A stretch of DNA of 64,000 nucleotides from contig NZ_FZOQ01000007.1 of NCBI RefSeq assembly GCF_900188175.1, forward strand, positions 154,316 to 218,315. The letters are read 5' to 3'. The notes under the pieces are model-generated. The model did not search any database and was not told where the DNA came from. It was given only the letters and a program-made list of their open reading frames with translations. Shown in pieces: positions 34,468 to 41,754 of this stretch (the first letter of the stretch is position 1; the number at the start of each line of letters is the position of its first letter). Origin of the DNA: Pontibacter ummariensis (lineage in GTDB: Bacteria > Bacteroidota > Bacteroidia > Cytophagales > Hymenobacteraceae). The translations under genes were made by a program, and so were the position numbers.

Positions 34468-35202
34468 ATGAAAGATTCGTTGGTGATCATCCCAACATAT
34501 AACGAGCGAGAGAACATTGAGGCAATGGTCAAGAAGGTGCTTTCTCTTAGTCACCCCTTTGACCTTTTAATCGTGGATGACGGATCACCAGACGGCACTG
34601 CAGACATTGTCAGGGCCTTGCAGCAAGTTTACACCGGTAGGTTGCACCTGGAATCTCGCCAAGGCAAGCTTGGCCTCGGCACCGCCTACATTCACGGCTT
34701 TAAGTATGCCCTGAAGCATGGTTACGAGTATATATTTGAAATGGACGCCGATTTCTCGCACAACCCCCAGGACCTGGTGCGGTTGTACGAGGCCTGCGCC
34801 ATTGAGGGGTATGATGTTGCCATTGGCAGCCGCTACATACAGGGAGTAAACGTGGTAAACTGGCCTATGAGCCGGGTGCTGATGTCTTACTTCGCCAGCT
34901 CCTATGTGCGCGTGGTCACGGGCATGCCTATCGCCGATACCACGGCAGGTTTTAAATGTTACCGCCGGAAAGTGCTCGAAACGATACAGCTGAACAAAAT
35001 CCGGTTTGTCGGCTATGCCTTCCAGATCGAGATGAAGTTCCTGGCTTACAAATATGGCTTCAAAATAAAGGAAGTGCCTATCATTTTCACAGACCGCACC
35101 AAAGGCGTGTCGAAAATGTCATCCGGTATTTTTAAAGAGGCAGTGCTGGGCGTACTTCAGATGAAAGTATCCAGCTATTTTCGCCACTTCGACAGGTATT
35201 AA
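34468..35202 (+). CDS. GT2 polyprenol-phosphate mannosyltransferase-like
   Basis: 244 residues. The GT-A fold starts at once: VIIPTYNERENIEAMV, VDDGSPDGTADIV, and the metal DxD in FEMDADFSHNPQDL. Length and the block AGFKCYRRKVLETI match dolichol/polyprenol-phosphate mannose synthases without the C-terminal membrane domain. It would load a sugar from a nucleotide donor onto a lipid phosphate at the inner membrane. In Bacteroidota this can feed protein O-glycosylation or lipid glycosylation; the role here is not shown. Confidence 0.88.
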   Translation: MKDSLVIIPTYNERENIEAMVKKVLSLSHPFDLLIVDDGSPDGTADIVRALQQVYTGRLHLESRQGKLGLGTAYIHGFKYALKHGYEYIFEMDADFSHNPQDLVRLYEACAIEGYDVAIGSRYIQGVNVVNWPMSRVLMSYFASSYVRVVTGMPIADTTAGFKCYRRKVLETIQLNKIRFVGYAFQIEMKFLAYKYGFKIKEVPIIFTDRTKGVSKMSSGIFKEAVLGVLQMKVSSYFRHFDRY

Positions 35203-35340
35203 CCTTTTTTCTTTCAGCTAAGCGAAAGCAAGCGGCTACGCCTTGCCCCCTCGGCACAGCCTTTCTGCTGACAGCCCTTTTCCAAAAAAATAAGCGTCCG
35301 CCTAAAGGTACTGTGAGCACCAACTGTAATCTTTTCCGAT

Positions 35341-35348
35341 TACATTTG
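35341..35348 (+). promoter_or_regulatory. -7 box before the TerC gene
   Basis: TACATTTG matches TAnnTTTG, 40 bases before the ATG at 35389. A clear TTG at the right spacing is not visible. Confidence 0.4.
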
Positions 35349-35388
35349 CGGCGCATTATTCACCGCACTGCGCCAAGCGCATTCTTAT

Positions 35389-36333
35389 ATGGATAGTATT
35401 CTCTTCTGGATTATTTTTAACGCCTTTGTACTCCTGCTGCTGGGGCTGGATTTGTTTGTGTTTCACAGGAAGGAGCATGAGGTAAAGATAAAGGAGGCCC
35501 TGCTCTGGAGCCTCTTCTGGATCGTCCTTTCCCTGGCCTTTAACGCTCTGATCTACTACTGGCAAGGCCCTGGCCCTGCCCTGGAATTCCTGACAGGCTA
35601 CCTGATTGAAAAGTCACTGAGCGTGGATAACCTGTTCGTGTTCATCATGATCTTCAGCTACTTTAAGGTGCCCCTCAAGTTTCAGCACAAGATCCTCTTC
35701 TGGGGCATTATTGGGGCACTGGTGCTACGCGGCATTTTTATACTCGTCGGGGTGGCCCTTATTGCCAAGTTCCACTTCATCATCTACATTCTGGGGCTGT
35801 TCCTGGTGTACACGGGGATCAAAATGGCATTTTCGCACAGCGATGAGGAAGTGCACCCTGAAAACAACCCGCTGGTGAAATGGGTCAGCCGCCACATGCG
35901 CATCACCAAAACACCCGAGGGAGGCAAGTTCTTCACCAAACAGAATGGCAAGCTGTACGCTACTCCCCTGTTCCTGGTACTGATCATGGTGGAGAGCACA
36001 GATGTGGTTTTCGCTGCGGACTCTATCCCTGCCATTTTGGCCATCTCGAAAGACCCCTTCATTGTATACACATCCAACGTGTTTGCCCTGCTGGGGCTGC
36101 GGGCCCTGTACTTTGCGCTGGCCGGCATCATGCAGCTGTTCCACTACCTGCATTATGGCTTGTCGCTTATACTGGTGTTTATTGGGGCCAAGCTGCTCCT
36201 GAGTGACGTTATCGAAATTGACATGCGCTATGCCCTGGGTGTGGTAGGGGTGATCCTGACTGTGTCTGTTATCCTCTCGCTACTGTTCCCGAAGAAAGAA
36301 AGCGAACTTCCTCAGCCGCCTGTACAGAAGTAA
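35389..36333 (+). CDS. TerC family membrane protein
   Basis: 314 residues with about eight helices. Family blocks are visible: FLTGYLIEKSLSVDNLFVF near residue 65, with the conserved Glu and Asp, and MVESTDVVFAADSIPAILA near residue 205, the acidic metal-binding motif. TerC proteins have been linked to manganese export and to metalation of secreted enzymes. The gene is monocistronic; the aromatic gene cluster begins about 130 bases downstream with its own promoter. Confidence 0.92.
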   Translation: MDSILFWIIFNAFVLLLLGLDLFVFHRKEHEVKIKEALLWSLFWIVLSLAFNALIYYWQGPGPALEFLTGYLIEKSLSVDNLFVFIMIFSYFKVPLKFQHKILFWGIIGALVLRGIFILVGVALIAKFHFIIYILGLFLVYTGIKMAFSHSDEEVHPENNPLVKWVSRHMRITKTPEGGKFFTKQNGKLYATPLFLVLIMVESTDVVFAADSIPAILAISKDPFIVYTSNVFALLGLRALYFALAGIMQLFHYLHYGLSLILVFIGAKLLLSDVIEIDMRYALGVVGVILTVSVILSLLFPKKESELPQPPVQK

Positions 36334-36388
36334 GCCAGCCTTATAAAGGAGCGCAATAACAGCAGGCTCCCTGCAATGCCTTATAGTA

Positions 36389-36414
36389 TTGATAAAATTA
36401 TTGCCTTAGGTTTG
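36389..36414 (+). promoter_or_regulatory. Candidate promoter for the first DAHP synthase leader
   Basis: TAGGTTTG at 36407-36414 fits the -7 consensus. The nearest TTG (36389-36391) is only 15 bases upstream, shorter than usual. The leader ORF begins 47 bases further on. Confidence 0.45.
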
Positions 36415-36461
36415 CTTTTTTAATAAATTAAAACTTAATTTACGAACAAATAAACAAGACC

Positions 36462-36530
36462 ATGCCCAGAATTCTCGCGAATATTTTTACAAACTCCAAG
36501 AAGGTCCTTTACCCGAGGCTCCTGTGGTAG
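36462..36530 (+). CDS. Leader peptide of the upstream DAHP synthase/chorismate mutase
   Basis: 22 codons beginning MPRILANIFTN and ending VLYPRLLW. One codon each for Phe (36486), Tyr (36510) and Trp (36525, just before the stop). The stop region lies in the segment that can pair with the terminator arm. Only stalling at or before the Phe codon would leave that segment fully free, so Phe is the likeliest signal; this is inference from spacing. Confidence 0.6.
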   Translation: MPRILANIFTNSKKVLYPRLLW

Positions 36531-36593
36531 GATATTGCGTGAATTTTGCAAATAAAGAAACCAGAGGGGCCTCGCGAACAGCGGGGCTTTTTT
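36514..36593 (+). promoter_or_regulatory. Attenuator before the upstream DAHP synthase gene
   Basis: 36514-36528 pairs with 36560-36574 over 15 positions with one G/G mismatch and one wobble, a strong antiterminator. It sequesters the left arm of the terminator formed by 36568-36575 and 36581-36588 (loop GAACA, then T6). The leader ORF ends within the first segment. The arrangement is the classic leader peptide, antiterminator, terminator order. Confidence 0.75.
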
Positions 36594-36663
36594 GTTTTTA
36601 CCACTTATGTTAAACCAAAAGATCTAGCAAAACCAGGAACACTAGCATTTTAATGAATTAACC

Positions 36664-37755
36664 ATGAAAGCAAGTAGAACAACCATCAATGTAGCACCAC
36701 AGTCCAGCTTCCGCCGCACAGACGGCAAGCATGTGCTTATTGCTGGACCGTGTAGCGCCGAAAGTGAGGAACAGATGCTGAAGACCGCCCAACAGCTTAA
36801 GAACCTGAAGGGGATCTCCGTTTTCCGGGCGGGCATCTGGAAATCGCGCACACGCCCAAACAGCTTTAAAGGCGTGGGCACCATGGGGCTACAGTGGCTT
36901 GAAATGGTAAAAAAGGAAACTGGTTTGCACACCGCCTGCGAGATAGCCAATGCCCAGCATGCCGAAGAAGCCCTGAAACACAGTGTAGACATCCTGACCG
37001 TCAGCGGCCGGGCAACGGTGAACCCCTTTGCCCTGGAGGAAATTGCCGCCGTTTTAAAAGGGACAAACACGTCTGTGTTGCTGAACAACCCGGTATACCC
37101 CGACCTGCATCTGTGGATCGGGGCCATCGAGCGGATGCAACAGGCAGAGATCACAGACCTGGGGGTGATTAACAGGGGCTACACGGCCGATGAGCAGTAC
37201 ATCTACCGCAACCACCCACGCTGGGACCACATGCTACAGCTGAAGGAACTCTTCCCGGAGCTGCCTATCCTCTGCGATGCTGCCCATATTGCAGGCCGAA
37301 GAAGCCTGCTGTACCCGGTGAGCCAGAAGGCCGTGGACTTAGGCGTGGACGGCTTGCTGTTTGAGTCCCATCACAACCCGGCCCGGGCAATGAGCAGCCC
37401 TCAGCAGCAGCTGATGCCGCAGGAGCTGGATTTGCTGGTAAACGCCATCGAGACAAAAGTTGAGTTAGAAGGCACGAATGAGTTAGTAAAGCAGTTGGAC
37501 GAGCTGAGCCAGCAGATGGACAGCCTGGACGACGCCTTGCTGGAGCTGCTATTACGCCGTACCGAGGTCTCTGCTAAACTGGGAATTTATCAGAAGACAA
37601 ACATAAAGGGTGCCCCGGAAAGCGTAAGCTGGGAGCATGTGTTTGAGAACCTGATGAAGGAGGCCAACGAGGTAGGGGTAGACAAGGATTTCGTGCAGAA
37701 CATGTTCCAGGTAGTGCGGGAGCATTATGCCCACACCTACCGCTTCCGTGCCTAA
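36664..37755 (+). CDS. DAHP synthase/chorismate mutase fusion, upstream paralogue with substituted catalytic residues
   Basis: 363 residues. The N-terminal domain (about 20-260) is the type I-beta DAHP synthase fold, with GPCSAESEEQ, AHIAGRR and FESHHNP. The C-terminal AroQ-like domain spans about 275-360. It aligns without effort to the paralogue at 40120. Compared with that one, expected catalytic positions differ: Asn141 for the Lys in VKNP, Ser245 for the metal-binding Asp in LSDASQ, Ser282 for the Arg of LRxxID, Gln310 for the mutase Lys. Activity of either domain is therefore doubtful. It has its own leader and attenuator. Confidence 0.85.
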   Translation: MKASRTTINVAPQSSFRRTDGKHVLIAGPCSAESEEQMLKTAQQLKNLKGISVFRAGIWKSRTRPNSFKGVGTMGLQWLEMVKKETGLHTACEIANAQHAEEALKHSVDILTVSGRATVNPFALEEIAAVLKGTNTSVLLNNPVYPDLHLWIGAIERMQQAEITDLGVINRGYTADEQYIYRNHPRWDHMLQLKELFPELPILCDAAHIAGRRSLLYPVSQKAVDLGVDGLLFESHHNPARAMSSPQQQLMPQELDLLVNAIETKVELEGTNELVKQLDELSQQMDSLDDALLELLLRRTEVSAKLGIYQKTNIKGAPESVSWEHVFENLMKEANEVGVDKDFVQNMFQVVREHYAHTYRFRA

Positions 37756-37867
37756 ACGTCTGTCTGGTGCAGGGAAACAGTACGTCTCGCCTGCCCCGGA
37801 TAAATACTTCTTCTCGTGCAGCAGCGCCATCTTATTTTAGCATTGCGAAAAATTTTAAGCTTATTTC

Positions 37868-37898
37868 TTGACATATCAGAAATTCTTCCTTACGTTTG
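37868..37898 (+). promoter_or_regulatory. Promoter of the pheA leader
   Basis: TTG at 37868-37870, 20 bases, then TACGTTTG at 37891-37898: a full match to the Bacteroidota consensus. Transcription should begin near 37905, about 16 bases before the leader ATG. Confidence 0.75.
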
Positions 37899-37920
37899 GT
37901 TATTAGCTTTACATAAGACA

Positions 37921-38001
37921 ATGATTCAGCACAACACATTTTACTTTAGCTATTACTTTTTTGGTACTCCGCCGGGGCTCCAGAGGTATGCTGTTGTGTA
38001 A
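37921..38001 (+). CDS. pheL: Phe/Tyr-rich leader peptide of the pheA operon
   Basis: 26 codons. Codons 7-14 read FYFSYYFF: four Phe and three Tyr codons in eight positions (37939-37962). They end 12 bases before the antiterminator segment (37973-37987), the distance expected for a stalled ribosome to leave it free. The order promoter, leader, terminator, pheA is the same as in the well-known enterobacterial pheL-pheA system, though the sequence is unrelated. Confidence 0.88.
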   Translation: MIQHNTFYFSYYFFGTPPGLQRYAVV

Positions 38002-38049
38002 GTGCATCGAAGTATAAACCTGAAAGCCCCGCCTACAGCGGGGCTTTTT
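37973..38049 (+). promoter_or_regulatory. Phe/Tyr attenuator of the pheA operon
   Basis: Antiterminator: 37973-37979 (CGGGGCT) with 38025-38031 and 37984-37987 (AGGT) with 38018-38021, around an internal loop. Terminator: AAAGCCCCGC (38023-38032), loop CTACA, GCGGGGCTTT (38038-38047) and more T. The two structures share 38023-38031 and exclude each other. pheA starts 15 bases after the terminator. Confidence 0.85.
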
Positions 38050-38063
38050 CTTTATGGTACGCT

Positions 38064-38939
38064 ATGGTACAAAAATTAAAAGTAGCAATTCAGGGAGGAC
38101 CGGCCTCATTCCACGAAGTGGCCGCCCAGCAGTACTTCCCGGGGTATGACGTAGACAGTGTGCCCTGCCAGTCCTTTAGACAATTATGCGAAGTACTACA
38201 GCAAGGCGAGGCCGACCAGGGCGTTATGGCCGTTGAAAACACGCTCGCCGGCAGTATATTGCCTAACTATAATTTGCTACACCAGTTCAACCTGTTCGTG
38301 ACAGGAGAGCTCTGGCTACCGATCGAGCAAAACCTGATGGCGCTACCCGGCCAGCAACTGCAGGACCTGACAAAGGTTGTGACGCACCCCATGGCGCTGA
38401 ACCAGTGCATGGAGTTTCTGACACAGCAACCGCAACTACAGCTACAGGAGAGCCACGACACGGCCGACAGCGCAAAAGAGATAAGAGCGAAAAACCTGAA
38501 AGGGGTAGCCGCTATTGCCAGTAAGCAGGCAGCCGCCCTGTACGGCCTCGAGATGCTGGCAGAGAATATCGAAGACAGACGCGATAACTTCACCCGCTTT
38601 CTGGTAGTGGGCCAGGAACAAGCACCGGAAAATAAGGCGGCCAACAAAGCCACCCTCCTCCTGCAAGTGTCGCACGAAAGGTCTTTGGCGGATGTGTTTA
38701 TGCAACTGCATATACACGATATACACGTGGCCTTGATCCAGACACTCCCGGCCACAGCCCGCAGCCATGCCCATTACATGGTGATCGAGCTGGAGGGAGA
38801 AAACAGCCATAACCTGCAGGAGACCATTACGAAACTGGAACCATTAGTTGAGTATCAGCGGCTCCTGGGACTTTATCAGAAGACAAAGTATCCGGAGCAT
38901 CCGAACCCAAAGAAAAAGGTAAACGCTTTACAGCATTAG
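38064..38939 (+). CDS. pheA: Prephenate dehydratase
   Basis: 291 residues. It converts prephenate to phenylpyruvate in phenylalanine synthesis. Motifs: VAIQGGPASFHEVAAQQYF at the N-terminus, GVMAVENTLAGSI (about residue 55) and NFTRFLVV with the catalytic Thr-Arg-Phe (about residue 176). A C-terminal ACT domain (about 195-275, with KATLLLQVSHERSLADVFMQLH) probably binds phenylalanine for feedback control. No chorismate mutase domain is fused; mutase activity comes from the last gene of the operon. Its stop is 3 bases before the aminotransferase ATG. Confidence 0.95.
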   Translation: MVQKLKVAIQGGPASFHEVAAQQYFPGYDVDSVPCQSFRQLCEVLQQGEADQGVMAVENTLAGSILPNYNLLHQFNLFVTGELWLPIEQNLMALPGQQLQDLTKVVTHPMALNQCMEFLTQQPQLQLQESHDTADSAKEIRAKNLKGVAAIASKQAAALYGLEMLAENIEDRRDNFTRFLVVGQEQAPENKAANKATLLLQVSHERSLADVFMQLHIHDIHVALIQTLPATARSHAHYMVIELEGENSHNLQETITKLEPLVEYQRLLGLYQKTKYPEHPNPKKKVNALQH

Positions 38940-38942
38940 ACC

Positions 38943-40133
38943 ATGATTATACCAAAAGCAGACCGCTTGCAGAACGTGCAGGAGTACTACTTCGCCAGGA
39001 AACTGGCCGAGGTACGGGCACTTGCCGCCAAAGGAAAGCAGATTATTAATCTGGGCATCGGCAACCCCGATCAGCTGCCTTCTGCGGCAACCGTGGCGGC
39101 ACTCACGAACAGCGCAGAAGCACCACAGAGCCATGGGTACCAGTCCTACAACGGCATTGTATCGCTCCGCGAGGCTATTGCCACCTGGTATGGCCAGGCC
39201 TATGGGGTAGCCCTGACAGAGGCAGAAGTACTCCCGTTGATGGGTTCCAAGGAAGGCATTGCCCACATTTCCATGGCCTTCCTGAACCCGGGCGATAGGG
39301 TGTTGGTGCCCAACCCCGGTTACCCGGCTTATTCCTCCGCTGCCCGCCTGGCTGGTGCCGAACCCCTTGCCTATACGCTAGACGAAGCAAACGGCTGGCA
39401 GCCACAGGAGCAAGAGTTGCTTCAGCTTATAGCGCAAGGAGGCGTAAAGCTGATGTGGATCAACTACCCGCACATGCCTACCGGCACAGAGGCCACAGCC
39501 GAACTGTTTGAAGGGTTAGTAGCCTTCGCCAGGAAGCACCGGATTCTGCTCATCAACGATAACCCTTACAGCCTGGTACTGCCGAACCAGTCGCCGCTGA
39601 GTTTGCTTCACGTAGCAGGTGCGAAGGAATGCTGCCTGGAACTGAACTCCCTGAGCAAGTCGCATAACATGGCGGGCTGGCGCGTTGGCATGGTGCTGGG
39701 CCACACCGAGTACCTCGCTACCATCCTGGCAGTGAAGAGTAACATGGACTCCGGCATGTTCCTGCCTGTACAGCAAGCGGCCATCGAGGCGCTGCAAAAT
39801 GACAGTGAATGGCACGCTGCCCGCAACGAAGAGTATGCCCGGCGCAAGGTGCTCGTGCACCAACTGCTGGATATGCTGGAGTGCCATTACCAGGCGCACA
39901 GCGTGGGTATGTTCGTCTGGGCCCGGGTACCGGATGCGATCACAGACGTGGAAGCTTACCTGGACGAGATCCTTTACGAAGCAGGGGTTTTTATCACACC
40001 CGGCAAAATTTTCGGCACACAGGGGGAACGATACTTGCGCGTATCGCTTTGTGTATCAGCGCCCCAACTAGAAGAAGCCATCCAAAGAATTAAACAACAT
40101 ACTATACTTACCGTTAGCCATGAGCTCAAATAA
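38943..40133 (+). CDS. Class I/II PLP aminotransferase, aromatic/aspartate type
   Basis: 396 residues, fold type I. PLP lysine in ELNSLSKSHNMAGWRVG (about residue 238); other anchors are the NPGYPAY block, NYPHMPTG and the Arg near the end (RYLRVSLC). Placed between prephenate dehydratase and DAHP synthase/chorismate mutase, it is the likely phenylpyruvate (and possibly hydroxyphenylpyruvate) transaminase. Its 3' end overlaps the next gene by 14 bases. Confidence 0.9.
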   Translation: MIIPKADRLQNVQEYYFARKLAEVRALAAKGKQIINLGIGNPDQLPSAATVAALTNSAEAPQSHGYQSYNGIVSLREAIATWYGQAYGVALTEAEVLPLMGSKEGIAHISMAFLNPGDRVLVPNPGYPAYSSAARLAGAEPLAYTLDEANGWQPQEQELLQLIAQGGVKLMWINYPHMPTGTEATAELFEGLVAFARKHRILLINDNPYSLVLPNQSPLSLLHVAGAKECCLELNSLSKSHNMAGWRVGMVLGHTEYLATILAVKSNMDSGMFLPVQQAAIEALQNDSEWHAARNEEYARRKVLVHQLLDMLECHYQAHSVGMFVWARVPDAITDVEAYLDEILYEAGVFITPGKIFGTQGERYLRVSLCVSAPQLEEAIQRIKQHTILTVSHELK

Positions 40134-41232
40134 CTTAAACCTAACCTCCAATTCAAAAATATTGAAGAGCACTTCAATACCGACACTTATCAGCGGCCCT
40201 TGCAGCGCCGAGAGTGAAGAACAAATGCTTCAGACAGCCCGCGGGCTGATCAACGACCACCGGGTGCATATTTTCAGAGCGGGTATCTGGAAGCCACGCA
40301 CACGTCCGGGTTTGTTCGAAGGGGTGGGCAGAGTTGGATTAGAGTGGCTGCGTACTGTAAAGCAGGAAACAGGCTTGCCTACTGCAGTAGAGGTCGCTAA
40401 CACAAAACACGTGGAAGAGGCACTGGAGTATGGCGTTGATATTCTGTGGGTGGGTGCCCGCACGACGGTAAACCCCTTCTCAGTGCAGGAAGTAGCCGAT
40501 GCCCTACAGGGTGTTGATATTCCAGTACTGGTGAAAAACCCGGTGAACCCGGACATCCAGTTGTGGTTAGGCGCCCTGGAGCGCCTGAACCGGGCCGGCA
40601 TTACGGACTTAGGTTTAATACACAGGGGCTTCTCTACGCCGAACAATAAGCCTTACCGCAACCATCCGAAATGGGAGACCATTCAGCAGATTCGTAGCCT
40701 GGCCCCTGGCATTCCGCTGTTCTGCGACCCAAGCCACATTGCCGGTCGTCGTGACCTGTTGGAAACTGTGAGCCAGCAGGCCCTGCACTTAGGCGTGGAT
40801 GGTTTGATGATCGAGTCGCACATCAATCCGGATGTGGCCCTGAGCGATGCCTCACAGCAGGTAACGCCAGCGGGGCTTACTAAATTGCTGGATGCCCTGG
40901 ACCTGGATCATGAGCATGTGGCAAGTAAAGAACAACTACAGGATCTGCGTACCCTGATTGACCGCCTGGACCACGACCTGATCAACCTGTTGTTCCTGCG
41001 TTCCGATGTATCGAAGCGGATCGGAGAGTACAAGCGCGCCAACGCCCTGGACATTTTTCAGGCAGGCCGCTGGAGCGAGGTAGTAGAAGACAGGCTGAGA
41101 CTGGCGAATGAGATTGGTGTGGATGAGAGTTTTATCAGAGCCATTCTAGATGCTATCCACCAACACTCTATCGGCGTGCAGAACGAGGTCATGAATACGC
41201 CTGCTTCAGTTAAGAAGGAAGCTGTAAAGTAA
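40120..41232 (+). CDS. Bifunctional DAHP synthase/chorismate mutase, intact paralogue
   Basis: 370 residues. The N-terminal DAHP synthase domain (about 20-262) keeps the expected metal and substrate residues: Cys28 in GPCSAE, KPRTRP, Lys139 in VLVKNP, His206 in CDPSHIAGRR, Glu232 in IESH and Asp243 in LSDASQQ. The C-terminal AroQ chorismate mutase domain (about 270-350) keeps Arg277 (LRTLID), Arg294 and Lys305. It joins the first step of the shikimate pathway with the branch step to prephenate. It overlaps the aminotransferase gene by 14 bases and is the last gene of the pheA operon. Confidence 0.93.
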   Translation: MSSNNLNLTSNSKILKSTSIPTLISGPCSAESEEQMLQTARGLINDHRVHIFRAGIWKPRTRPGLFEGVGRVGLEWLRTVKQETGLPTAVEVANTKHVEEALEYGVDILWVGARTTVNPFSVQEVADALQGVDIPVLVKNPVNPDIQLWLGALERLNRAGITDLGLIHRGFSTPNNKPYRNHPKWETIQQIRSLAPGIPLFCDPSHIAGRRDLLETVSQQALHLGVDGLMIESHINPDVALSDASQQVTPAGLTKLLDALDLDHEHVASKEQLQDLRTLIDRLDHDLINLLFLRSDVSKRIGEYKRANALDIFQAGRWSEVVEDRLRLANEIGVDESFIRAILDAIHQHSIGVQNEVMNTPASVKKEAVK

Positions 41233-41268
41233 ACAGCAAGCCTTTGTAGCAGATTAAGTCCCATTTAG

Positions 41269-41300
41269 TTGGGGCCGGAAAGGCACGTTTTCTACCTTTG
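41269..41300 (+). promoter_or_regulatory. Promoter of the DUF3817 gene
   Basis: TTG at 41269-41271, 21 bases, then TACCTTTG at 41293-41300; ATG at 41344. Full match to the Bacteroidota consensus. Confidence 0.7.
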
Positions 41301-41343
41301 TGCTGTTGCATAACAGCATCAAGAAAGCATTTAATTATCTCTC

Positions 41344-41664
41344 ATGAAAACTCCTATTTCCCGCCTCCGCACGGTTGGCATTTACGAAGGAATCTCTTAC
41401 CTGCTTCTGCTAGGCATTGGCATGCCGCTAAAGTACATGCTAGGCATACCGGAAGTAGTGAAATATGTGGGCTGGGCGCATGGCGTACTGTTTATACTGT
41501 ATATGGTGGCCTTGCTGCAGGTAACACTGGTGCACCGCTGGTCTGTTGCTAAAGTAGCAGCCGGTGTGATCGCCTCACTCCTGCCCTTTGGCCCGTTTAT
41601 CCTAGATAAAAAGCTACTACGCGAAGAAGAAGTGAAACCGAAGGGCCAAAAGCAAGTAGCCTAG
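41344..41664 (+). CDS. DUF3817 family membrane protein
   Basis: 106 residues with three helices. Family features: LRTVGIYEGISYLLLLGIGMPLKY at the start, a middle HGVLFILYMVALLQ helix, and the end FGPFILDKKLLREE. Small inner-membrane protein of unknown function. It has its own promoter and a strong terminator, so it is a separate unit after the aromatic operon. Confidence 0.88.
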   Translation: MKTPISRLRTVGIYEGISYLLLLGIGMPLKYMLGIPEVVKYVGWAHGVLFILYMVALLQVTLVHRWSVAKVAAGVIASLLPFGPFILDKKLLREEEVKPKGQKQVA

Positions 41665-41690
41665 CAAACCGTTCTAATATTTTATTCACA

Positions 41691-41728
41691 GCAAAGCCCG
41701 TTGAGTAAGGTAGCTCAACGGGCTTTGC
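41691..41728. terminator. Terminator between convergent genes
   Basis: GCAAAGCCCGTTGAG and CTCAACGGGCTTTGC are exact 15-bp arms around 8 bases. The symmetry could serve both the DUF3817 gene and the SBF-family gene ending at 41755. Confidence 0.85.
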
Positions 41729-41754
41729 TATTTGCATTATAAAGTTACAAGGCG

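Noticed and set aside
36479..36500. Alternative frame of the third leader with a Tyr-Phe-Tyr run (codons from 36482)
   Set aside because: That frame has no ATG, GTG or TTG between the upstream stop at 36407 and the run, so it cannot be started.
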